The position numbers were made by a program, and so were the translations under genes. A DNA stretch of 64,000 nucleotides from DSWT01 sp035373625 (GTDB taxonomy: Bacteria > Chloroflexota > Anaerolineae > B4-G1 > SLSP01), in assembly GCA_035373625.1 (NCBI GenBank), contig DAOSNS010000020.1:1-64000 (forward strand). The letters run 5' to 3'. Numbering within the stretch: the stretch's first letter is position 1; every line of letters begins with the position of its first letter. Below the pieces are notes generated by a model. It had not been told where the DNA came from. It did not search any database and saw nothing but the letters and a program-made list of their open reading frames with translations. Positions 25,678 to 33,395 of this stretch are shown here, piece by piece.

Positions 25678-26679
25678 ATGCGTAAAACCGTTGTGACTCT
25701 ATTTTCTGTGCTTTTGGTTGCCAGCATGCTGCTGAGTGCCTGCGGCGGCGGCGGCGGTAAAACTTTCAAGATCGGCTTGGTCACCGATGTGGGACGGGTC
25801 AACGACCGCAGCTTCAACCAGTCGGCGTGGGAAGGCGCGCAACAGGCCGCTAAGGAACTCAACGCCGAGGCGAAGTACATCGAGACGACCGACGCCAAGG
25901 ACTACGAAAACAACATCAAGCAGTTTGTAGACGAAGGCTACGATGTCATCATCACCGTCGGTTTTGCCCTGGGCGACGCCACCATCAAGATGGCCAAGGC
26001 GAATCCGAAGATCAAGTTCATCGGCGTGGACCAGTTCCAGGCCGAGACACTCCCGAACCTCGCCGGGTTGGTCTTCCACGAGGATCAATCGGGCTATCTG
26101 GCCGGTGTGTTGGCGGCGTATCTGACCAAGAGCGGCACCATCGCGGCCGTGCTGGGGACCGATCTCGTCCCGCCGGTGGTGGCCTTCAAGGAAGGTTATG
26201 AGGCCGGTGCAAAGTCAGTGCGCCCTGACATCAAGATCATCTCCACCTATCACCCCGGCGAAATCAGCCAGGCGTTCGTTGACCCCGAATGGGGTGCGGC
26301 AACCGCGAAGCAGGCGATTGACCAGGGTGCAGATGTGATCTTCGGCGCGGGTGGCATGACGGGCAACGGTGCTCTGGAAGAGGCGGCGACCCATTCCGGC
26401 GTTTACTGCATCGGCGTAGACACCGATCAGTGGGAGACGGTCCCCGGGGCACACCCCTGCCTGGTCTCCAGCGCGATGAAGCTCATCACCCCCGGTGTGG
26501 TGGAGCTGGTCAAGCTGGCGAAAGAGGGCAAGTTCCCGGGCGGCAATTACTACGGTGGCGCCGGCCTGGCCCCCTTCCATGACTTTGACAGCCAGATTCC
26601 GGCCAATGTCAAGGATGCCCTGAAGAAGATTGACGAGGGGCTGAAGAACGGTTCCATCAAGACCGGTTACGGTCAGTAA
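25678..26679 (+). CDS. BMP-family nucleoside-binding lipoprotein
   Basis: The ATG at 25678 follows AGGAGG by 7 bp and gives 333 residues. The N-terminus is a lipoprotein signal (RKTVVTLFSVLLVASMLLSAC) with cleavage before the Cys. The mature part has the BMP/Med family features: FKIGLVTDVGRVNDRSFNQSAWEG, VIITVGFALGDAT, KFIGVDQFQ, GYLAGVLAAYLT, and GADVIFGAGGMTGNGALEEA. BMP proteins capture purine nucleosides or related ligands at the outer membrane face for an ABC importer. The permeases and ATPase lie downstream, with a kinase gene between them. A terminator directly after this gene implies that it is expressed above the membrane components. Confidence 0.93.
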   Translation: MRKTVVTLFSVLLVASMLLSACGGGGGKTFKIGLVTDVGRVNDRSFNQSAWEGAQQAAKELNAEAKYIETTDAKDYENNIKQFVDEGYDVIITVGFALGDATIKMAKANPKIKFIGVDQFQAETLPNLAGLVFHEDQSGYLAGVLAAYLTKSGTIAAVLGTDLVPPVVAFKEGYEAGAKSVRPDIKIISTYHPGEISQAFVDPEWGAATAKQAIDQGADVIFGAGGMTGNGALEEAATHSGVYCIGVDTDQWETVPGAHPCLVSSAMKLITPGVVELVKLAKEGKFPGGNYYGGAGLAPFHDFDSQIPANVKDALKKIDEGLKNGSIKTGYGQ

Positions 26680-26694
26680 ACACCCTTAGGTTCT

Positions 26695-26727
26695 GGGGGA
26701 AGGTGTACCAGCACCTTCCCCTTTTCT
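26695..26727 (+). terminator. Intrinsic terminator after the BMP lipoprotein gene
   Basis: GGGGAAGGTG (26696-26705) pairs perfectly with CACCTTCCCC (26712-26721), followed by TTTTCT. The next gene starts only 8 bp later, so partial read-through is expected, giving more binding protein than transporter. Confidence 0.9.
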
Positions 26728-26734
26728 GCATTAT

Positions 26735-27844
26735 ATGGGGGAAAATCTGACCGCGTTAATTGCCGTTGCCGCCGCCTTTGATTTCGGCGGCAAGGTGCTC
26801 AATGTCCAACGTTATGGTTCGGGCAACGTCAATGACACTTTTCTGGTGACCCTTGACGGCGGTTCCTCCAACAAAGCCATTCTCCAGCGGGTCAACCGGC
26901 AAGTTTTCCGCCGTCCAGAATTGATTATCCTGAATATGCGCGCTTTAATGGATCATCTGCGCGCCACCGCAGCCCGGCAAACCATAACGGCAGGCCGCAG
27001 ATGGGAAACACCCGACATTGTTCCCACGCGAGACGGCGCAGATTATTTTGTGGATGGTGCGGGGGGCTTCTGGCGTGCTACTACCTTTATCGCCGGAGCG
27101 CAGACATACAACACCGTGCAAAGTTGCCATCATGCCGAGGAAGTCGGGTACGCACTCGGTCAGTTTCACAGCCTGATCAGTGATCTGCCGGTAGAGAAAC
27201 TGCACGACACGCTGGAAGGCTTTCACATCACCCCGCGCTACCTGGCTCACTATGACGAGGTGCTTGCCGGAAACGGTTACAAACCGTCACCTGAGGTCCA
27301 TTACGCTCTGAATTTTGTCGCACAGCGCCGGCGATGGGCCGCAGTCCTGGAAGATGCCGTTGCGCGTGGAGAATTGACTCCCCACCCGATCCACGGTGAT
27401 CCCAAAGTGGATAATGTGATGATTGACGATGACACCGGACAGGCCGTCAGCCTCATAGACCTGGATACGCTGAAGCCCGGGCTGGTGCATTACGATATCG
27501 GTGACTGTTTGCGTTCGTGTTGCAACCCCCTGGGGGAAGAAACCGACGCCTTTGATGAGGTCAAATTCGAGACCGATCTATGTGCGGCAATTCTTAAAGG
27601 TTATCTTTCCCAGGCACGACACTTCTTAAACGGCAAGGACTATGAGCATATCTACAATGCCGTGCGGTTGATTGCCTTTGAGCTGGGATTGCGCTTTTTT
27701 ACTGATTATCTGGAAGGCAACGTCTACTTCAAAACCAAAGATACAGAACACAACCTGCGTCGTGCGCTCGTGCAATTCCGCCTGATGGAAAGCATCGAAG
27801 CCCAGGCCGACGCCATTCAAGCTATTATTCATGATCAGCAATAG
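26735..27844 (+). CDS. NahK-like APH-fold sugar/nucleoside kinase
   Basis: The 369-residue protein has the aminoglycoside-phosphotransferase fold: nucleotide-binding part with GSGNVNDTFLV and AILQRVNRQVF, and catalytic loop IHGDPKVDNVMIDDDTG (His-Gly-Asp, about residues 226-242), then IDLDTLKPGLVHYDIGDCLRS. The end (LGLRFFTDYLEGNVYFKTK, EHNLRRALVQFRLME) closely resembles N-acetylhexosamine 1-kinase NahK by memory of that family. The catalytic loop has HGDPKxDN instead of the usual HxDxxxxN with Thr/Ser variation. It is located inside the BMP-transporter operon, so its substrate may be what the transporter brings in, for example a nucleoside or amino sugar. Substrate not proven. Confidence 0.75.
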   Translation: MGENLTALIAVAAAFDFGGKVLNVQRYGSGNVNDTFLVTLDGGSSNKAILQRVNRQVFRRPELIILNMRALMDHLRATAARQTITAGRRWETPDIVPTRDGADYFVDGAGGFWRATTFIAGAQTYNTVQSCHHAEEVGYALGQFHSLISDLPVEKLHDTLEGFHITPRYLAHYDEVLAGNGYKPSPEVHYALNFVAQRRRWAAVLEDAVARGELTPHPIHGDPKVDNVMIDDDTGQAVSLIDLDTLKPGLVHYDIGDCLRSCCNPLGEETDAFDEVKFETDLCAAILKGYLSQARHFLNGKDYEHIYNAVRLIAFELGLRFFTDYLEGNVYFKTKDTEHNLRRALVQFRLMESIEAQADAIQAIIHDQQ

Positions 27845-27889
27845 TCATCAGTCGTCAACTGACCACTGACAACTCCATGGAGGTGTAAC

Positions 27890-29050
27890 TTGGAACAGTC
27901 AAAGGGCATAAAACCGACTTCAATTCTCACACCGGCACTGCGAGCCATACGCATGCCGTTGCTGGCCATCGTTACCGCCTTGCTGGCCGGCGCCCTGGTG
28001 ATGCTCTCATCGGGGGATAATCCCCTGGTAGCTTACTGGGGCTTGTTGCGCGGTGCGGTAGGCAGTTTCCCGGCGCTTTCACAGACGATCCGCAAGGCAA
28101 CACCGTTCATTTTAACGGGGCTTTCGGTAGCTTTCGCGTTCAAAGCCGGCCTGTTCAACATCGGTGCTTCCGGACAGTTCCTGATGGGAACGATCTTTTC
28201 GGTCGCGGTGGGCGTGAACTTTGCGGGGTTGCCGGCATTCATTCACATGCCGCTGGCCGTTCTGGCAGGAATTCTAGGAGGGGCCTTGTGGGGCGCGATC
28301 GCCGGCTGGCTGAAGGTCTGGAAGGGGGCGCACGAAGTCATCACCACGATTATGCTCAACTACATCGCCTCGCTATTTGCCGGCTGGACGGTATACGCCG
28401 GCGGTACCGCCGGACAGAAACCCGGCCCGCTCTCCGATCCCGAAGCTGCCGCGCGCGCGATTTCCGAGACCCGCGATGTATTGGAAAGTGCGCGCATCCC
28501 GCAGTTGCTTCCCCAAATCTTCGATCGCGTGCACTGGGGTATCATTCTGGCGTTATTGATGGCGCTGTTGATCTGGTGGCTGTTGTGGAAAACGACCCTG
28601 GGCTTTGAGATCCGCACGGTCGGTCAAAATTTGCACGCGGCGCGCTATGCCGGCATCCGCGTGGGGCGCACGATGGTGCTCTCGATGGCAATTGCCGGTG
28701 GGCTTGCAGGTCTGGCCGGTGCCGTGGAGACCCTGGGACTCAACTACAAGTTTGCGCCTGAGTTCACCGGCGGCGTGGGTTTCGAGGGCATCACCATTGC
28801 CCTGCTGGGACAAACGCACCCCCTGGGGGTGGTGCTGGCCTCATTTTTGATGGGTGGCCTGTATGGCGGCGCGGCGAAGATGCAATTCGATTCCGGCGTG
28901 GATAAGCAGATCATCCTGGTCGTTCAGGCGTTGGTGCTGGCGTTTGTGGCCGCTCCGGAGATCATCCGTTTCATCTATCGGCTGCATAAACCCACGCGCG
29001 AAGAATTGCTGCAAGAGGCTACAACTGCGGCAAGCTGGAGTGAAGAATAG
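27890..29050 (+). CDS. ABC transporter permease of the BMP system (first subunit)
   Basis: A TTG start at 27890, placed after ATGGAGGTG, gives 386 residues. The protein has about eight to ten hydrophobic segments, with family motifs TPFILTGLSVAFAFKAGLFNIGASGQFLMG and GAIAGWLKVWKGAHEVITTIMLNYIA (each quoted only as shown to indicate location, residues about 70-165). Shortened: NIGASGQ and HEVITTIMLN. These match the BPD_transp_2 permeases that pair with BMP lipoproteins (as in NupP/YufP). It is followed by a second permease after 8 bp. A 30-bp word tract (AGTCATCAGTCGTC...) precedes the start. Confidence 0.92.
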   Translation: MEQSKGIKPTSILTPALRAIRMPLLAIVTALLAGALVMLSSGDNPLVAYWGLLRGAVGSFPALSQTIRKATPFILTGLSVAFAFKAGLFNIGASGQFLMGTIFSVAVGVNFAGLPAFIHMPLAVLAGILGGALWGAIAGWLKVWKGAHEVITTIMLNYIASLFAGWTVYAGGTAGQKPGPLSDPEAAARAISETRDVLESARIPQLLPQIFDRVHWGIILALLMALLIWWLLWKTTLGFEIRTVGQNLHAARYAGIRVGRTMVLSMAIAGGLAGLAGAVETLGLNYKFAPEFTGGVGFEGITIALLGQTHPLGVVLASFLMGGLYGGAAKMQFDSGVDKQIILVVQALVLAFVAAPEIIRFIYRLHKPTREELLQEATTAASWSEE

Positions 29051-29058
29051 GAGGGGGT

Positions 29059-30129
29059 ATGAGCGCCGTGAACAAAAAACAGAACGGACAGCAAACACTC
29101 ACGTGGCTTACGCGCTTGACGGCGCGCTGGAGTTGGATCCTTATCGTGGTGCTCTTCACCATCGCGGTCCTGGTGGAACGCACCGCCCTGGGGCACACAT
29201 GGCTGCGCCTTCTCTTTGGGAAAAGCGCCCTCAACTTCGCCTTACGTGCCGCCGTCCCCCTGACCCTGGGCGCGCTGAGCGGTGTGATCTGCGAGCGTTC
29301 CGGCATCATCAACATCGGCATCGAAGGGATGATGCTGGCGGGCGCGTTCGGTGCTTTCGTGGTAAAGGTGAAGACCGGCGTTCTCCCGTTGCCCATCAGC
29401 CTGTTCCTGGCGACGTTGACCGCGTTGCTGGTCGGCGGAGCGATGGCCTACATCCACGCCCTGCTGAGCATCCGCTATAAGGTGAACCAGATTATCAGCG
29501 GTACGGTCATCATCACCCTGGCAAGCGGCCTGACCACTTTCTTCTTCAACCCCGACTGGAACAGCAAGGGGAAGTTCGGCGACATTGCCATTCCGTTGCT
29601 CTCCAAAATCCCCGTCATCGGGGAAGTGCTCTTCTCCAAAGGATTGATCACCTATCTGGCGTTGATCCTGGTGGTTGCTCTGCAAGTGTTGCTTTTCCAT
29701 AGCCAATGGGGTTTACGCACACGCGCCATCGGCGAACACCCCCGCGCCGCCGATACCGTCGGCATCAACGTCAACCGCATGCGCTACTACAATACCGTCG
29801 TCGGTGGGATGCTGGCCGGACTGGCCGGCGCGTTTCTGGTGCTTGAGGCCGTGGGGCAGTTTAAGGAGGGCATGACCGCCGGACGCGGGTTCATCTCCCT
29901 GGCGGCGATGATCTTCGGCAACTGGACACCCGTCGGCGCCTTCGGCGCGGCGCTGCTCTTTGGCTATTCTCAGGCATTACAAAACGAACTGTTGCTCGCG
30001 GGGGTCACCAGCGTTCCCCGCCATTTCATCAGCATGTTGCCCTATGTGGTGACCATCGTGGCCGTAACCGGCTTTGTTGGCCGCACGCGCCCGCCGGCCG
30101 CCGAAGGTCAGGTCTACGAATCGGAGTAA
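29059..30129 (+). CDS. ABC transporter permease of the BMP system (second subunit)
   Basis: The 356-residue protein starts 8 bp after the first permease, behind AGGAGGGGGT. It has about eight membrane segments and the paired-permease motifs AVPLTLGALSGVICERSG, INIGIEGMMLAGAFGAF, and KVNQIISGTVIITLASG. It resembles NupQ/YufQ. With the first permease it would form the membrane channel. The stop is 4 bp before the ATPase start. Confidence 0.92.
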   Translation: MSAVNKKQNGQQTLTWLTRLTARWSWILIVVLFTIAVLVERTALGHTWLRLLFGKSALNFALRAAVPLTLGALSGVICERSGIINIGIEGMMLAGAFGAFVVKVKTGVLPLPISLFLATLTALLVGGAMAYIHALLSIRYKVNQIISGTVIITLASGLTTFFFNPDWNSKGKFGDIAIPLLSKIPVIGEVLFSKGLITYLALILVVALQVLLFHSQWGLRTRAIGEHPRAADTVGINVNRMRYYNTVVGGMLAGLAGAFLVLEAVGQFKEGMTAGRGFISLAAMIFGNWTPVGAFGAALLFGYSQALQNELLLAGVTSVPRHFISMLPYVVTIVAVTGFVGRTRPPAAEGQVYESE

Positions 30130-30133
30130 AGCT

Positions 30134-31654
30134 ATGGACAACGAAGTCGTTCTTGAAGCGCGAAATATCACCAAACAATTTCCCGGCGTGTTGGCGAACG
30201 ATCACGTCAGCTTTCAACTGCATCGCGGCGAAATTCTGGCCCTGCTCGGTGAAAACGGCGCCGGCAAAACTACACTGATGAACATCATCTACGGCCTCTA
30301 CCATCAGGATGAAGGCGAGGTGCTCATCCAGGGGGAGCCGTTCCGGGCGGTCAGCCCACGCGATGCCATCAAGCGCGGCGTGGGCATGGTGCACCAGCAC
30401 TTTCAGCTCGTCGAGCCGATGACGGTGACAGAGAACATCATCCTGGGGTCAGAAGTGATGCGTGACAAAGTTTTCCTCGACATCAACCGCGCCCGGCTCC
30501 AGGTGGATGATCTTTCCCGCCGTTACGGCCTGGAAGTGGACCCCGACGCCATCATCGAAGATTTGCCTGTTGGCGTGCAGCAGCGTGTGGAGATCATCAA
30601 AGCGCTGTATCGCAATGCCAATATCCTGATCCTGGACGAACCGACAGCGGTGCTCACGCCGCAGGAGATCGAGGACCTGTTCCGCGTGATGCGGCATCTG
30701 GCGGCGCAAGGTCACTCGATCATCTTCATCACCCACAAGCTGAAGGAAGTGTTGGAAGTGGCGCACCGCATCATCGTGATGCGTGGCGGTCGGGTGGTGG
30801 GTGAAGCCTTCCCCGAATCGTCCACGCAGGCATCGTTGGCCTCGATGATGGTGGGGCGCGAGGTCATCCTCAAGGTGCCCAAAGGGCCGGCCCACCCCGG
30901 CGATGTGGTGCTGGAGGTGCAAAACCTGCGGGTGCGCGATGAACGCGGCATGCTGGTTGTCAACGGTATGTCGTTCAAGGTGCGCGCTGGCGAAATTCTG
31001 GGCATTGCGGGTGTGCAGGGTAATGGCCAGACGGAGCTGGTCGAGGCGGTTACCGGCCTGCGGCCTGCGGAGGAGGGGCGCATGATGCTGGGCGGACAGG
31101 ATGTCTCGAAGGCGCAGCCCCGACGTTTCACCGAGGGAGGGTCGGCGCACATCCCCGAGAACCGTCACCGTTACGGGATGATCGAGTCCTATCCTGTCAG
31201 CGAGAACCTGGTGCTCAACCGTTATTACGCGCCGCCGTTCGCGCGCGGTTGGGTGCGCGACTATGCGGCCATTGACGCGCATGCCAGGCGCCTGGTCGAG
31301 CTGTTCGACGTGCGCACGCCAAGCATCGCCATACCGGCCGGCAACCTTTCCGGCGGCAATCAGCAAAAAATGGTCGTGGCCCGCGAGCTAGGGCGTGAGA
31401 TCGCTTTGCTCGTCGCCGCGCAACCCACACGCGGCGTGGATGTCGGCTCCATCGAGTTCATTCACAGCCAGATTGTGAAGCAGCGCGACGCAGGTGTGGG
31501 CGTGTTGTTGGTTTCCTCGGAACTGGACGAGATCATGGCATTGGCCGACCGTATCGTCGTGATGTACAAGGGCGAAGCTATCGGCGAGGTGGATGCGGCG
31601 ACCGCGACCCGCGAGCAACTGGGACTGTTGATGGCAGGCGTGCGACCGGGGTAA
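30134..31654 (+). CDS. Double-domain ATPase of the BMP ABC transporter
   Basis: The ATG at 30134 (MDNEVVLEARNITKQF) gives 506 residues with two nucleotide-binding domains. The first has Walker A GENGAGKTT (about 37-45) and an atypical signature LPVGVQQRVEI followed by LILDEPTAVLTPQE. The second has a degenerate Walker A (GVQGNGQTEL) and an intact signature LSGGNQQK. The second also has AAQPTRGVDVGS in place of the canonical Walker B, with no catalytic Glu visible. This asymmetry is common in sugar/nucleoside ATPases of the MglA/RbsA type. It powers the two permeases upstream. A TAAAG spacer of only 4 bp links it to the permease. Confidence 0.93.
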   Translation: MDNEVVLEARNITKQFPGVLANDHVSFQLHRGEILALLGENGAGKTTLMNIIYGLYHQDEGEVLIQGEPFRAVSPRDAIKRGVGMVHQHFQLVEPMTVTENIILGSEVMRDKVFLDINRARLQVDDLSRRYGLEVDPDAIIEDLPVGVQQRVEIIKALYRNANILILDEPTAVLTPQEIEDLFRVMRHLAAQGHSIIFITHKLKEVLEVAHRIIVMRGGRVVGEAFPESSTQASLASMMVGREVILKVPKGPAHPGDVVLEVQNLRVRDERGMLVVNGMSFKVRAGEILGIAGVQGNGQTELVEAVTGLRPAEEGRMMLGGQDVSKAQPRRFTEGGSAHIPENRHRYGMIESYPVSENLVLNRYYAPPFARGWVRDYAAIDAHARRLVELFDVRTPSIAIPAGNLSGGNQQKMVVARELGREIALLVAAQPTRGVDVGSIEFIHSQIVKQRDAGVGVLLVSSELDEIMALADRIVVMYKGEAIGEVDAATATREQLGLLMAGVRPG

Positions 31655-31719
31655 AGCGCGGCGGGGTTCCTCGTTGCACCCCAATCACTCTATGGGGCTG
31701 TCAAATCAAAAAGTGGACG

Positions 31720-33201
31720 ATGATGACAACACCGCCCGATACCTGGCCGGCCGATTTTGTCCGGCGCATGCGCAATTGGCTTGGCGATGAGGCGGATGCT
31801 TTCTTCGCCGCCCTGGCCAGGCGTGACATAGGGCTGCGCCTCAATCCCGTGCGCGGCCCGTTGGATGCCCTCAAAGCGCGCATTCCCTGGGAGACACAGC
31901 CGGTTCCCTGGTGTCCAGAAGGGGTATGGCTTCCACCACAGATCGAACCACAGATCGAACCACGGATTGAACCACGGATTGAACCACGGATCGAACCACG
32001 GATTGAACCACGGATTGAACCACGGATTGAAAGAGAAGAGGCGCGAGCCGGTGCCCATCTCTACCACACCCTCGGCGTTTACTACATACAAGACCCCAGC
32101 GCGATGGCTGCGGCAGTGTTGCTCGATCCCCGTCCCGGCGAATGGGTGCTCGATCTCGCCGCAGCGCCCGGCGGCAAAACCACCCACATTGCCGCACGCA
32201 TGCGGGGTGAAGGTGTACTTGTCGCCAACGAACTGGTGCGCCGCCGCGCTTCGGTGCTGGCGATGAACATTGAACGCATGGGGGTCACCAACGCGCTGAT
32301 CCTCAACGAAACCCCTGAACGTCTGGCGGAACGCTGGGCGGGATTGTTCGATGCGGTGCTGGTAGACGCGCCTTGCTCCGGTGAAGGCACCTTCTCACGC
32401 GATTCGCAAGCCATCCGCGACTGGAGCCTGGACACCGTGCTTGGAAATTCGCGCCGCCAGAAGACCATCCTCGATCAAACCGCGCCGTTGGTGCGGCGCG
32501 GCGGGCGGCTGCTCTATGGGACGTGTACCTTTGCGCCGGAAGAAAACGAGGCCGTCATCGCTTCTTTCCTGGTGGGACATCCCGATTTTGAGATTGTAAC
32601 CCTCCCACAGGTGCCGGGCTTGCAGCCGGGGCGTCCCGAATGGGTGGGGGCGCCGGACGATCTGCGGCGCGCCGGACGCTTCTGGCCACATACCGGCCCC
32701 GGCCATGGCCATTTCTACGCCCTCTTGCGCCGCGCTGGCGAGCCGGGAAACGATCTTCCCGAACGCTGGACCGGCAACACCGTCCCCGGCCGAGTATGGA
32801 ATCTCTACCTCAAAAGCGTCGGTGAGGCACTGGCCGGCGCGCCCCCCGAGCAAGGGCTGATGCTCACCAAAGCCGACGATCTCTACGTGACCCCAATGGA
32901 CCCTAAGTTGTGGGAAGGCCTGCATGTGCTGCGCCCCGGCTGGTGGGTAGCCTCGTTGCGCCATAACAAAGTCTGGCCCGATCACGCCCTGGCACTGGCC
33001 TTGCGCCCTGAAGAGGCACGCGCCGTCGTAGACCTGACGCCGGACGATCCGCGGCTGACAACGTACCTGCGTGGTGGCTTTTGGCCCGATGAGGGTGCCG
33101 GCGAATACGTGCTCATCACCGTCGAGGGCTTCCCGCTGGGCTGGGCCAAGCGCGGCGAGGGACGTCTACGCAGCCGCTACCCGGTGCATTTGCGCGGTTA
33201 A
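31720..33201 (+). CDS. RsmF/NOL1-like rRNA (cytosine-C5)-methyltransferase
   Basis: The 493-residue protein has the NOP2/Sun layout: AdoMet motif LDLAAAPGGKTTHIAARM (about residues 144-161), LVDAPCSGEGTFSRD (the first conserved Cys of the TC/PC pair), and LLYGTCTFAPEENEAVI (catalytic TC motif). The C-terminal part (about 300-493) resembles the RsmF/PUA-like extension that methylates rRNA. Between residues 72 and 104 there is a proline/glutamate repeat (see the separate repeat entry) not expected in the family. Two ATGs (31720 and 31723) are possible. It stands alone after the BMP operon. Confidence 0.9.
   Translation: MMTTPPDTWPADFVRRMRNWLGDEADAFFAALARRDIGLRLNPVRGPLDALKARIPWETQPVPWCPEGVWLPPQIEPQIEPRIEPRIEPRIEPRIEPRIEPRIEREEARAGAHLYHTLGVYYIQDPSAMAAAVLLDPRPGEWVLDLAAAPGGKTTHIAARMRGEGVLVANELVRRRASVLAMNIERMGVTNALILNETPERLAERWAGLFDAVLVDAPCSGEGTFSRDSQAIRDWSLDTVLGNSRRQKTILDQTAPLVRRGGRLLYGTCTFAPEENEAVIASFLVGHPDFEIVTLPQVPGLQPGRPEWVGAPDDLRRAGRFWPHTGPGHGHFYALLRRAGEPGNDLPERWTGNTVPGRVWNLYLKSVGEALAGAPPEQGLMLTKADDLYVTPMDPKLWEGLHVLRPGWWVASLRHNKVWPDHALALALRPEEARAVVDLTPDDPRLTTYLRGGFWPDEGAGEYVLITVEGFPLGWAKRGEGRLRSRYPVHLRG
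31938..32032 (+). repeat. In-frame 12-bp repeat inside the rRNA methyltransferase gene
   Basis: Eight copies of a 12-bp unit (CAGATCGAACCA, CGGATTGAACCA and a close variant) code for a tandem (P-Q/R-I-E) repeat at about residues 74-104. Because 12 is divisible by three, copy-number change would not shift the frame. Confidence 0.95.
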
Positions 33202-33204
33202 GGG

Positions 33205-33312
33205 GCAGGGCTTTATCATTCTTGTTCTTGAGAAACGCGGATCTGGGAACGCGGATCTGGCGATCACCTTGAGGCCAGATGAAGTTACTGTAACAAGAGT
33301 GATAAGCCCCTG
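33205..33312. mobile_element. Small inverted-repeat element (MITE-like), no transposase
   Basis: The ends AGGGCTTTATCATTCTTGTT and TAACAAGAGTGATAAGCCC are imperfect inverted repeats about 100 bp apart. The interior holds CGGATCTGGGAACGCGGATCTGGCGATC (cited in halves: CGGATCTGGG and CGGATCTGGCGATC), the reverse complement of the 36-bp unit at 16644-16925. It has no coding capacity. It sits between the methyltransferase and cyclase genes. Confidence 0.6.
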
Positions 33313-33395
33313 GGTGGGGGGGACTTGTCTTAAAACAAATATAGCGGCATAATGGGAATGTAGGGTAGCCATAGCTCGTAGGGAAGGGACGGAGT

